DNA from: Girardinichthys multiradiatus
Taxonomy: Eukaryota > Chordata > Actinopteri > Cyprinodontiformes > Goodeidae
NCBI RefSeq assembly: GCF_021462225.1
Contig: NC_061806.1
Location: forward strand, 6,320,734-6,384,733
Length of the DNA: 64,000 nt
Direction: 5' to 3'
Shown here: positions 42,849 through 52,699 of the stretch, in pieces
How positions within the stretch are numbered: the stretch's first letter is position 1
How the letters are laid out: each line of letters begins with the position of its first letter
The notes under the pieces: model-generated
What the model saw: the letters and a program-made list of their open reading frames with translations, nothing else
What the model was told of the DNA's origin: nothing
Database searches by the model: none
Translations under genes and position numbers: made by a program

Positions 42849-43706
42849 TTAGAAAAAAAGTTTCTCTTCATGTTCTACATTGTCTTTTTCATGAATCTCC
42901 TTCACCTCCTTGATATTTCCTTTTTCTTCTTCTCCTCCAAGGATAACACTTTGACGTACGCTAACAGAGATCACCAATGCTTGTGTGATGCCATAGATCA
43001 AAGCAAATTGAGGAAGATACTCCTGAATCAACCAAAGTAAAGCTGCCATTCCAGCTGTTGAGACGAAAAACATTGCCATGCCATGAAACCACAGCCTCAG
43101 TGCTCCCTGGACCCCCAACATCTCCAGGATCAATTTGACAGGAGGGGACACAGTCCACAGAAAGGCTACCACGAACAGGTCAAACAAGTGACGGAGGAAA
43201 TTAAAGCAAATCTCATAGTGCTCTGGTACAATCTCCAACTTCCAGCTACCTGCAAAGAATCGGAATGGAGAGGTCAGCTTAGAAGATGTGGGAGATGGAG
43301 GAGGGGTTCCATAATCAGAACAGTCCCCATCACCATCATGTAACCATGTCTCTCCCCTTTGAGTGTCCTCCTTCCTTTGTCTCACTCCATTTTTATCAGT
43401 TTTTCTTGGCCATGTTGGGAGGTATTTGCTCCACCACCTAGACATATGTAGATCTGACTCAGATTTCCCTGCTCCGAGATCTTCTATTTCCATGGGCTGC
43501 AGTTTCTCCTGCGCTTCCCAATACTCCTCCACTGGGCCACTTAGGTCACTTACTTTTCTCCATCCTCCCCAAATCCATGATGGCCAGCCTTTGACAGTGT
43601 CGTCATCTTTACCAAGCTGCTTTTGGCACAAAGTTGGGGTATTTAGAGTGGTATATCTACCCCAGGAGTGAACCCACCCCCACGCTCTCCCCATCACAGA
43701 AGCCAT
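42849..43706 (-). CDS. C6orf47-homologous membrane protein (285 aa)
   Basis: Single coding exon, ATG at 43706 (MASVMGRAWGWVHSW) to stop at 42849. The N-terminal half (about 1-155) is polar and Trp/Ser/Pro-rich, and the tail is acidic. The conserved part (about 160-250) is hydrophobic with several membrane-associated helices: EICFNFLRHLFDLFVVAFLW, MLGVQGALRLWFHGMAMFFV and FALIYGITQALVISVSVR. It lines up with the C-terminal part of human C6orf47 (294 aa): same spacing, LGxxGxLxLWxHG, and an LQAL-like helix before SVR/SLR. Function is unknown. Human C6orf47 lies in MHC class III. An upstream exon at 44342-44560 probably supplies the 5' UTR. Confidence 0.85.
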   Translation of the reverse strand: MASVMGRAWGWVHSWGRYTTLNTPTLCQKQLGKDDDTVKGWPSWIWGGWRKVSDLSGPVEEYWEAQEKLQPMEIEDLGAGKSESDLHMSRWWSKYLPTWPRKTDKNGVRQRKEDTQRGETWLHDGDGDCSDYGTPPPSPTSSKLTSPFRFFAGSWKLEIVPEHYEICFNFLRHLFDLFVVAFLWTVSPPVKLILEMLGVQGALRLWFHGMAMFFVSTAGMAALLWLIQEYLPQFALIYGITQALVISVSVRQSVILGGEEEKGNIKEVKEIHEKDNVEHEEKLFF

Positions 43707-44341
43707 TAATTCTTAAAACGTTTAACCGAAAAAAAAAAAAACACTTGGAAGCACAATATGCCCTGATAATAGCCCCTTGCAAATTCTGTGTTGCAAAAAT
43801 TTCACGAAGATTCAAGCGTAGGCAAAATCTCGTTCCAATGCCAGACACACCCGCAAGGTGCGGTGAACCAGTTCAGCAATTCAAGACTTGTCCTTCGTAC
43901 ATGTGCCTAAGGAGCAGCTGTCCTATACGAAGCCATCACTCAACATATTCCAGTGTTAAACTGGGCGCTCCGGGTTGTTTTCAGTAAATCAGCTTCACGT
44001 CCACAGAAAAGCTCCGAGAAAATTAGAACCAGCTACAGCTCAACTTAAAGGTTTGGACGGGACGAATTTCCTGGACTCTCCTGGTCTTCCGAAAGGCATT
44101 ACTCCGAACCCCACACCTGGAAATAAACATGGGATATTTTTAGTTTTGATAAATTTCTCGTTTAGTACCACGTCAACATAAAAGCTACCACGCTAACGTC
44201 GTACAAGATTTAATTGCCAGCTGACATACGGATTTTGACCAGAGATGTTTAAGTCATGTCAGATTTCCTCTCAAACCCTTTTTCCCTTCGGTGTTTTATG
44301 CTCTAAATATAACCAACATGATAATGAAGCGCCGAATCCTT

Positions 44342-44560
44342 ACCTTTAGCTTGGTTAGCTTATCACATAGACTCTTGCTGTCGCCCCAGGTGATACAAAA
44401 CTTCCATTTCACATATATATATATTTCACGTATATTTTTAAAAAGTCTGCTTTCCAGTGTATGATGCCGAAGAGACACCATAACAATCAAAACCGTAGAC
44501 TGACAACACAGCGTTTCAACTACAGTCTTCTAGCCTAACAGCACAAAGGCGTACGTCCCA
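44342..44560 (-). other. Probable 5' untranslated exon of the C6orf47-like gene
   Basis: Minus-strand sequence ends at a consensus donor (aaag|gtaagg, 44342), and an acceptor (ttttaag) lies 7-8 bp before the main start codon. Contains a short upstream open frame (LRHHTLESRLFKN). The transcription start is not determined. CpGs cluster here (43800-44600). Confidence 0.4.
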
Positions 44561-44759
44561 CTACCGGGCCGTGATTATCTTTCAAAATAAAAGCCACTGC
44601 ACAGCCGTGTTGTGTTGCATGTAATCCAGAAGATATGAGACCCTACGTCAACCCCACTTACGCTTGTTTAGTCAGGACGGCTGCCTTGTATATAAAAAAT
44701 ATTTTCACGCGCAGTAAGAGAACCTAATTTTAATCTCTGAAAAGCCATTTGTAATTTAC

Positions 44760-45140
44760 TCCATCAGAACCAGAAAGAAATCTCTTTAAGAACTAGGTTC
44801 AAACTCCATCGGAACCAGAAAAAAAAAAATCTGTTTAAGAACCTTCTAAATATTTTCATCAGAATTAGGTATAAACCTCTGTCAGATCTAGGTCCAAACT
44901 CTATCAGAACCAGGAAGAAACCTTAATCAAAACCAGGTCCCAATTCCACTAGAACTTGGCAAAAAATCTCCATAATAACCTTGAACAAATCTAAACCAGA
45001 ACCATGTACAAGCATCCATTAGAAACAGGTCCTAACTCTATCAGAACCAGGTACAAATCTTCATCAGATCCAGGAAGAACCCTCTATCATAATCAGGAAC
45101 AAATCCCGAATCAGAAACTCTGTGAGAAGCAGAATGAAAC
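44760..45140. repeat. Degenerate minisatellite, unit about 24 bp
   Basis: Repeated variants of aactctatcagaaccaggta with aaa/gaa spacers (e.g. 44885-44925, 45030-45060). Much diverged and non-coding. Confidence 0.75.
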
Positions 45141-45144
45141 CACT

Positions 45145-46055
45145 ACTCTGTGACTTATGATAATAAGACCATCTCCATAGGTCCCAGTGAAGCATCAAAA
45201 CAGCGACTGTTTGATGTCAGCTACTCGAACAGCTTCTACTGAGGTTCCAACACCTGAACAAGAGTGAATATTTTTAAAGGGCAATTTCATAGACTTTTGA
45301 ATATAGGCTGTAGTGAGCATTAGCATTTTAGCTCATTTTAGGTTATACATTGCTTTTTGCATAGTATATGGGGTCAATTAATATCAGCCTTCATGCTAGT
45401 GATAGCCAATATGCTAATGTTGGCATGTTAACTTCTCTTTCTCCTCTCTTCTTAGCTGAAGAACACTTTTGCCTTTTTTAGGACATTACCTGTTTGTTTT
45501 TGTGTTTCTTCAGGTATTTGTTACTTCACTCTTTTCAGAATTTTGTGCCATTTTTTAAAATATATTTTAGCACTGAATTCAACTTCTTAGTCTATATTTT
45601 TGCTTCCATCTATGCCTTTTCAGCTCATCTATGGGCAGCTCTTTTCTGCTTTAAGTTTTTGTCAGATTTTGCATTTCAACAACTATTTCAACAAGTAGAT
45701 TTGAGGTAACATCACCTTGTTATGCTGTTTTTCAGATAATAGTCTTCCTGCTTAAACAGATCAGATGACAGTTTTTCTTAACTCTTTCTTTGCTTTGAAG
45801 GTTTTTCAGCTGATATTCTGCTGTCAACCTTAGCCACTTTCTCCCAGCTTTCAACAAGTTTAGCATTTTTGTTTTCTTCTAATTCATTACATTTCAGCAG
45901 ATTATCTTTAGTCAATTTCAGCTTGTTTCTGCCAGCTTTCAGCATTCACACTGTATTTTCGCAGGAAATGCAAATTTTTCTAGTTGCCTTAGTTATGTGT
46001 GACTGAGGCAACACAGAAACTACTTTCCAACAAACAGAGCAAAAAAAAAAAAAAA
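45145..46055. other. Intergenic, T-rich
   Basis: No gene recognised. A run of A on the plus strand at 46041-46059 lies just past the 3' end of the snoRNA host gene. Confidence 0.5.
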
Positions 46056-46264
46056 AAAAGACTTCCAAGTCATGTCAGACTTTATTCCAGAAAAGCCAAG
46101 AGCTGCAAAGTAGGCACAAACATTTAAACGTTTACATTGTAATACCTTTATTACATATAACCCCACAATACACTAAACAAAACCAAATGCTTTATAACAC
46201 AAATCTCATCCAATTTATTTTAATATACCCAACTTTAAAAAACGTCCTTTCCTTTCCTTCCTAC

Positions 46265-46425
46265 CACTACCGCGATGGCGGTCGGAGGTGCCTGTGTATG
46301 GCAGCCTCACTTCTGTTGGGTCTGCCCCAGGACAGCTGTGGTTATGAATGTGCGTATGACTGATTGTAGTGTAGAGCGCTTTGGGGTCTCTGGGGACTAT
46401 ACAAGTACAGGCCATTTAACATCTT
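46265..46425 (+). repeat. Dispersed repeat tail inside host gene's last exon
   Basis: Contains gtagagcgctttggggtctc and gactatacaagtacaggcca, related to the tail at 7935-8052. Confidence 0.5.
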
Positions 46426-46770
46426 TTAACTTGAAATCAGCGTTGCCTGGTGAGAACATGACCTGAATGACTTAATCAATGAAGCTTTCTTCTGTTCATG
46501 TTCTGTAAAGAGACAAGAAATGTCAAGGGTTAATATTTCAGTTTCAGAGTTTGGAAACTAAACCATGCAAACCAATATTCTCCCAATCCTACTTTTAAAT
46601 AAGATGCCTTGCTTTGTTGAATACATCTCTCTATATTACAACTCAAACAGGTAAATTTTTGCTCTAATGTCCAAAGCCAGAGTATGGTCTGTCAGCAGTC
46701 TAAGGAAACTTAACAGTTATGTCATTAATGTTTGGGTGCATAGCTTTGTTCAAAGCTCCAGCAGTCTGAA

Positions 46771-46839
46771 GGTCTCAGTGCGCTGCGAGTAGACTTCAGT
46801 TAACATCAGTAGAACCGAATAACTGCATCATCATTGACC
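46771..46839 (-). ncRNA. snord48: Box C/D snoRNA, SNORD48-like
   Basis: C box ATGATGA (46828-46834), D box CTGA (46775-46778) and a GGTC/GACC terminal stem outside them. The guide stretch CGCAGCGC directly upstream of the D box equals that of human SNORD48 as remembered (CGCAGCGC then CTGA). An internal C'-like CTGATG is present. It lies in the last intron of the host. Human SNORD48 directs 2'-O-methylation of 28S rRNA. Confidence 0.75.
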
Positions 46840-47362
46840 AATCAAACATGGAGCAGTGGCTGTCCTAAGGATCCAAAGGACAGGTGAGTTACTTCAACTC
46901 AGCAACCCTTTTTTGACAAGCATTTTGTTCTTTTATGTTGTTAAACAAAAAATTTAACATTGAAATGTGCCATTCAACATCTTTCACCCAAGATATATCA
47001 CAGCTAGTGTTGATAAAATGCATTGGAGTGCTGATTTTGGTAATTATAGCAGTGCATTATATTCTGATTTAGATCGACAAATTGAGGAAACATAAATAGC
47101 GATTTATATGATCACAATTCTGTGTACTCACAAAACAGATTTTATTAACTGATACTCACAGACATGTGAATGGACAAGACGAGCTGAAAAGGAGAAACTA
47201 AAATAAGTAAATATATTCAAATTAAAGAAACCAACTATGGGGATTACATGAATGTTTTAGCCCATTTACTGCAAACAGTTTGTAAACACATACTGAATGA
47301 TTGCCAGCAGTGATCTACATGATAGGCAGTTAATGGATAAAGCATTCCATTATGCTGTGGTT

Positions 47363-47438
47363 ATATGGTCAGTGTACTGTGAAAACAACTTCATGTTTTT
47401 CTCCTCAGAGACTCTAGTCTCAAAATCATCATTCCATT
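47363..47438 (-). ncRNA. snord52: Box C/D snoRNA, SNORD52-like copy 2
   Basis: C box ATGATGA (47426-47432), D' at the end of AGACTAGAGTCTCTGA, D box CTGA (47369-47372) and an ATGG/CCAT terminal stem. The 5' part (GGAATGATGATTT then GACTAGAGTCTCTGA) closely resembles human SNORD52. Intronic, sense to the host. Confidence 0.8.
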
Positions 47439-47597
47439 TAAACCAATAAAACAAAAGCTTGTAGATTCCATGCTTACCTGGAGTGAGCCATTCTGTCAAT
47501 GGGCACACTGCTGACTGCCTGCCCAAAAAAAAAAAAAACAACAAAACAATTAGTACTAGCTTTTACTAAAGCAGTTGAGATATAAAGGTTGCATCAT

Positions 47598-47669
47598 GCA
47601 TGTTCAGTGCAATCTGAAATCGCTTCACCAAATCATCAGAGACTCTAGTCTTATGTATCATCACCACAG
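47598..47669 (-). ncRNA. snord52: Box C/D snoRNA, SNORD52-like copy 1
   Basis: C box GTGATGA (47658-47664), the same 16-nt guide plus D' AGACTAGAGTCTCTGA as the other copy, and D box CTGA (47604-47607). The terminal stem is weaker (TGT/ACA). Sequence outside the guide differs from copy 2, so the duplication is not recent. Confidence 0.75.
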
Positions 47670-47697
47670 CATTTTAATACAGCACATCATTCAGTGG

Positions 47698-47936
47698 TAG
47701 GGCTGGGCAATAGGTTGAAATTTCTGTTGATAATGCCCCCCAATTGGAAGCAAAACTAACCACTACAGTTTTGATCAATTCTTTAAATGTACACATCTTG
47801 ACTTAACCGTTTAAGTTTCCAGCTGCAAAAAGGAATATGGATGTCACCAGAGAAACCTAACTGACAATTTGAGAGTGTATGTCTGTCTGGGATCTTCCTG
47901 GACAAAACACATGGGTTAGAATATTGCCCAGCCCTA
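47698..47936. mobile_element. MITE with 15-bp perfect inverted ends
   Basis: TAGGGCTGGGCAATA (47698-47712) and its exact inverse (47922-47936). 239 bp, non-coding, in the host intron immediately upstream of SNORD52-like copy 1. No clear target duplication. Confidence 0.7.
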
Positions 47937-48259
47937 CTCGTGACGTTTTTTTATAACTCACCATCAGCTTACAACTGCTGACTCAACTGGTTCACTCAGC
48001 ATCCATCTTCTGTGTAGTGCTGAAAAAGCAAAGCAATAAGGGAAAGATAAGATATTTTAGTTAGCAGGTAAAAATAAATTTTCAACTACCATATTTTGTC
48101 AATTACAAAGTATTAGTTTTATTACCTAAAAATATTGTAGCAAATCCTGCAGGTTTTTAACAATATCAAAGGGGAAAAAATGGGCCATCCAGTTTCGGCA
48201 CTGAACTGACTGAATGGACGTTGAAAAAATATAAGCAGTGTACCAAGGCCTTACGTGTG

Positions 48260-48800
48260 GTCACGTGGGGACGCATGATAAAGGTTTGGTAGGGTTATCA
48301 AAAGGATGAAGATCTGTCATTTCAAATACCTCCGGATTGTTGTTTTGTTCTTTTTTTTTAGAGTGGCAGCCGGCCTGAAGGAATCGATCTTCAACTCGTT
48401 GATCCCTCTTTAACCATCCTCCATCTTGTCTCCATCTTGTCTCCTAGCCACCCCACGTGCTCGGGTCGCGGAACCTCGCACATGGTGCGATTTCCTTTAA
48501 GCTCACAACGAAAATAAAAACCCCAAATAAAGGTTCACATGTTTCTCACTGACATGCATCAAACAAGCCTGAAATTCTGTTTTGGTTTAATCCCGCCAAC
48601 TTCCCTGCTGGCAGTTACTTCCCTCAATACATGGACAGAGACTGAGCTAAGGCTGGAAGAAGTTTATATACGAGGGTCCTCTCAGAACAAATGGCTTAGG
48701 TGTCCAAATAAATGCCCGGCTCTTTTTCCATTTTACTTATTTCGTAACATTATAGCGAGGGTCCTTCACTGTGGAAGCACATGTGTCCCAATATTCAAAT
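48260..48800. other. Upstream region of the snoRNA host gene
   Basis: CpG-bearing stretch at 48370-48500. On the minus strand a TATATAAA lies near 48670 and an E-box CACGTG near 48265 and 48457. A doubled ccatcttgtct occurs at 48421-48447. It probably holds the promoter, but the start site is not visible. Confidence 0.3.
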
Positions 48801-48804
48801 TAAA

Positions 48805-49110
48805 ATGTATTAATAAAAACCTTTTTCATTTTCAAAATGAAGGTGAATTTTTTGACTTGATAAACAAAATTAAAAATAAATCAAACTGCATTTTCATTTT
48901 ACTGTTACTTAATTAAAATGATAAATAAAATTACGTTTAACATTTCATTTTCAAAACATGTCCCAGAAAAAGTGACCAAAATTCATTTTGAAATGTCAAA
49001 TTTGAAAATTAAAATGTATTAACAGAAATGCTTTTTCATTTTAAAGTTATAGCTGCGATTTTTGATTCATAAATCGCTAATAGATCTTTCAAACTGAGTT
49101 TTCTATTTTT
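48805..49110. repeat. Two diverged copies of a ~105-bp AT-rich repeat
   Basis: Units at about 48805-48910 and 49007-49110 share attaaaatgtattaacagaa, the cattttaaagt region and a cataaat...gctaatagat stretch. A third copy is at 50166-50275. Confidence 0.6.
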
Positions 49111-49334
49111 TCTTCTAGACTGCTCATTGTGTGACACAACTAAAGAAATAACTAAGAGGAATATGCTTTTTCGTTTTCATGCCCGTGCCTGCAAAAAGTG
49201 TTCCATTGACTTCGCAATTCCAAGCGGCGCAGGAGAGTGACGTCAGTTGCAACTCTTCTCCTTAAGAATTTATCCTGGAGTGTGATTTTATGATTCAACT
49301 TCCCCCTATCAAACTTTCACAGTTTCACCAATAA

Positions 49335-50520
49335 GTGTTGTTGTATTGGAAAATTTTATACAATCACAATTTTACACCACACAATTCACCCATATGGAAT
49401 AACCGTTATATCACTGTAAAATACAAATCGTTGTTTAATACGGACTGGATGGAAAGAGGTGTTTGGTCGATATTACATTTCGTAGACAGATATGGCAAGG
49501 TTTTGTCTTATAATGCTTTTTGTTGTAAATACAAATAACAAACAAACCAAAAGACTTATAAACGTATTATTAATGCCATTCAAAGCTATATTATGTTTGG
49601 TTGCAGGTGCTTTGGCTCAGTCAAACATTGTTCCTTGTTTACCACGTTGTCTGATTGGAAATTGTTCCTTTAAGGACTCTAGCTTTACTAATAAAACCAT
49701 CAGACACACACTGGATAATATATTGTATCCAACTATTCCATTTAGAAATTCCATACATCAATTCTACCTATTAGAAGCGATTCATAAACTACGCACCAAA
49801 TACCTCAAATATCCAATTGCTCAAAAAGCGAAAGAGATTCACTTTAAAACCTTGAATTGAATTTATCCATCCATTGACTTAATTCATAAACAATTTGGTA
49901 CTGAAACCAAAAATTATATTTTCTGTGCTGCTGTTGAAAAAACCGAGGATCTATTTTTCCAGTGCATTTATGTTGAGGCTTTGTAGGCTGATGTTTTTGA
50001 CTGGTTATTCCCTAAAATTCCCCCTCAATATGTTCTTTGACAGAGACATAATATATGGCCTTATTTCGGACAATCTAAACAATGATTTTCTTTTAAACAC
50101 CATTATCATCCTTGGAAACTTTTTCATTCATAAGGCCAAATTCCTTAAAATCCAGACAAAGTTTTTGAAAATTAAAATGTATTAACAGAAATGCCTTTTC
50201 ATTTTAAAGTCATGCTGCATTTTTTTGACTCATAAATGAAATTGCTAATAGATAATCCAAACTGCGTTTTCATTAAAAATCCAGCCAAAGTTTTACGTAT
50301 TTCATAATGACTTTCTATTATATCTCAAAGCTCTTAGTAGAATGCTTTATAAAAATGTCCTCAAACCTTTCTCTGTACCTGAAAAATAAGATTTAAAACC
50401 AAAACCTAGCCTTTTTATTTTATTTCAGATTTTTTTAATTTGTATTGTCCTATATTTTAATATATATTTTTAATTGCATCCTTTTAGCACTTGAACTTTG
50501 TTATATTTGTATTATGCCTT
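49335..50520 (+). pseudogene. LINE-1-like ORF2 C-terminal relic
   Basis: Successive broken plus-strand frames read PIWNNRYITVKYKSLFNTDW, TIRHTLDNILYPTIPFRNSI and KLRTKYLKYPIAQKAKEIHF. Further on, a region resembles the Cys-rich motif seen as C...EDLFFQCxY, then LGNFFIHKAKFLK. This is the C-terminal domain of fish L1-clade elements. The relic is interrupted at 50166-50275 by a 110-bp insert. Many stops. Confidence 0.7.
50166..50275. mobile_element. 110-bp insert with 19-bp flanking duplication
   Basis: Bounded by near-identical 19-bp repeats (50147-50165 aaaatccagacaaagtttt; 50276-50294, one mismatch). The insert is the third copy of the repeat at 48805-49110. Confidence 0.65.
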
Positions 50521-50530
50521 TTTGTTTGTA

Positions 50531-52098
50531 CAGGTCCTTCTCAAAATATTAGCATATTGTGATAAAGTTCATTATTTTCCATAATGTCATGATGAAAATT
50601 TAACATTCATATATTTTAGATTCATTGCACACTAACTGAAATATTTCAGGTCTTTTATTGTCTTAATACAGATGATTTTGGCATACAGCTCATGAAAACC
50701 CAAAATTCCTATCTCACAAAATTAGCATATCATTAAAAGGGACTCTAAATGAGCTATGAACCTAATCATCTGAATCAACGAGTTAACTCTAAACACCTGC
50801 AAAAGATTCCTGAGGCCTTTAAAACTCCCAGCCTGGTTCATCACTCAAAACCCCAATCATGGGTAAGACTGCCGACCTGACTGCTGTCCAGAAGGCCACT
50901 ATTGACACCCTCAAGCAAGAGGGCAAGACACAGAAAGAAATTTCTGAACGAATAGACTGTTCCCAGAGTGCTGTATCAAGGCACCTCAGTGGGAAGTCTG
51001 TGGGAAGGAAAAAGTGTGGCAGAAAACGCTGCACAACGAGAAGAGGTGACCGGACCCTGAGGAAGATTGTGGAGAAGGGCCGATTCCAGACCTTGGGGGA
51101 CCTGCGGAAGCAGTGGACTGAGTCTGGAGTAGAAACATCCAGAGCCACCGTGCACAGGCGTGTGCAGGAAATGGGCTACAGGTGCCGCATTCCCCAGACC
51201 TGGGCTACAGAGAAGCAGCACTGGACTGTTGCTCAGTGGTCCAAAGTACTTTTTTCGGATGAAAGCAAATTCTGCATGTCATTCAGAAATCAAGGTGCCA
51301 GAGTCTGGAGGAAGACTGGGGAGAAGGAAATGCCAAAATGCCAGAAGTCCAGTGTCAAGTACCCACAGTCAGTGATGGTCCGGGGTGCTGTGTCAGCTGC
51401 TGGTGTTGGTCCACTGTGTTTTATCAAGGGCAGGGTCAATGCAGCTAGCTATCAGGAGATTTTGGAGCACTTCATGCTTCCATCTGCTGAAAAGCTTTAT
51501 GGAGATGAAGATTTCATTTTTCAGCACGACCTGGCACCTGCTCACAGTGCCAAAACCACTGGTAAATGGTTTACTGACCATGGTATCACTGTGCTCAATT
51601 GGCCTGCCAACTCTCCTGACCTGAACCCCATAGAGAATCTGTGGGATATTGTGAAGAGAACGTTGAGATACTCAAGACCCAACACTCTGGATGAGCTAAA
51701 GGCCGCTATCGAAGCATCCTGGGCCTCCATAAGACCTCAGCAGTGCCACCGGCTGATTGCCTCCATGCCACGCCACATTGAAGCAGTCATTTCTGCAAAA
51801 GGATTCCCAACCAAGTATTGAGTGCATAACTGTACATGATTATTTGAAGGTTGATGTTTTTTGTATTAAAAACACTTTTCTTTTATTGGTCGGATGAAAT
51901 ATGCTAATTTTGTGAGATAGGAATTTTGGGTTTTCATGAGCTGTATGCCACAATCATCCGTATTAAGACAATAAAAGACCTGAAATATTTCAGTTAGTGT
52001 GCAATAAATCTAAAATATATGAATGTTAAATTTTCATCATGACATTATGGAAAATAATGAACTTTATCACAATATGCTAATATTTTGAGAAGGACCTG
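50531..52098 (+). mobile_element. Tc1 family 1, copy C (1568 bp)
   Basis: TA-flanked with intact roughly 200-bp inverted repeats. It differs in length from copies A and D exactly by a 42-bp coding deletion. Confidence 0.95.
50859..51821 (+). CDS. Tc1 transposase, copy C: open but 14 residues short (320 aa)
   Basis: Uninterrupted frame with the N-terminal helix-turn-helix ([20 protein letters not shown]) and all three catalytic acids present: [16 protein letters not shown] and NPIENLW, with 34 residues between the second Asp and the Glu. A 14-residue in-frame deletion removes [14 protein letters not shown] after CRIPQ, joining it to TWATEKQHW just before the catalytic core. A Trp to Arg change (VMVRGAV instead of VMVWGAV) also hits a conserved site. 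Likely inactive, but the best-preserved reading frame with an intact triad in the window. Confidence 0.92.
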   Translation: MGKTADLTAVQKATIDTLKQEGKTQKEISERIDCSQSAVSRHLSGKSVGRKKCGRKRCTTRRGDRTLRKIVEKGRFQTLGDLRKQWTESGVETSRATVHRRVQEMGYRCRIPQTWATEKQHWTVAQWSKVLFSDESKFCMSFRNQGARVWRKTGEKEMPKCQKSSVKYPQSVMVRGAVSAAGVGPLCFIKGRVNAASYQEILEHFMLPSAEKLYGDEDFIFQHDLAPAHSAKTTGKWFTDHGITVLNWPANSPDLNPIENLWDIVKRTLRYSRPNTLDELKAAIEASWASIRPQQCHRLIASMPRHIEAVISAKGFPTKY

Positions 52099-52289
52099 TA
52101 TATGAACCAAATGTTTCAGTTGAATTTTTCTGAATAAAAAAAAAATTCTATTTAAATGCCTCCCACTAATGAGAATTCATTTCTTTTCAGAATCTCTTTG
52201 TAGCTCCTCTCCATGCTAAAATAAAACTCAATCAGACTATCCCTGTCCATCCAATTGTTTTGTTCCTCCGTATATTTGCGAAAGTGCAC

Positions 52290-52430
52290 TGTTTTAGTAT
52301 TTCATGCGCACGATTTACCTATGTTGTGGGAAAGAATTAGTATTTCGTGCACACATTATATACATTTCATGGGCACAAATTAATATTTTGTGGGAACAAA
52401 TTAGTTTTTTCATGCGAACGCTATATATAT
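52290..52430. repeat. Degenerate ~33-bp tandem repeat
   Basis: Three to four variants of ttagtatttcrtgsrcacra spaced about 33 bp apart. Non-coding. Confidence 0.5.
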
Positions 52431-52699
52431 TTAAATTCCCCATGTCAGTTCCCGGGCCCCAAAGCTAACCACTGTTGCTGTTGTTCAAATCATTTATTAT
52501 GGTTATGAAATAAGTAACAAAATTAATTCATGCTTTAGCAAATGAGTTCAGCATGGACTAATATGTGTATCAATAAGATCATCTCATAGCCAAAAAAGTC
52601 TACGTAAGGTTTCCAAAAGAATCGAATATTTATAGTGGATTACTGTTGAAGAAAAATTGTATTTCCTAAAGAAGGAGAATGATGATAACCATTCAATCA

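Larger units (their letters stand above)
46060..48019 (-). ncRNA. snhg32: Probable snhg32-like snoRNA host gene (non-coding, spliced)
   Basis: Minus-strand exons with good GT/AG borders: 47962-48019, 47478-47518, 47160-47183 and 46502 to about 46065. The last ends after AATAAA (46081-46086 on the complement). The spliced RNA has no long open frame; ATGs meet early stops. Successive introns contain C/D snoRNA candidates in the same orientation: SNORD52-like (47598-47669), SNORD52-like (47363-47438) and SNORD48-like (46771-46839). Human SNORD48 and SNORD52 sit in introns of SNHG32 in MHC class III, so orthology is inferred. The first exon is not fixed; a donor (cacac|gtaagg) near 48259 is a candidate. 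The last exon has absorbed a dispersed repeat tail, and one intron a MITE. Confidence 0.7.

Noticed and set aside
48805..50275. Direct repeats around the LINE-1 relic as LTRs
   Set aside because: The units are about 105 bp, AT-rich, lack TG/CA ends and a primer-binding site, and the enclosed protein is LINE-1-like. The third unit has its own flanking duplication.
50819..51148. 109-codon minus-strand frame, also found in copies B and D of the Tc1 family
   Set aside because: Antisense shadow of the transposase gene; conserved only because the element copies are nearly identical.
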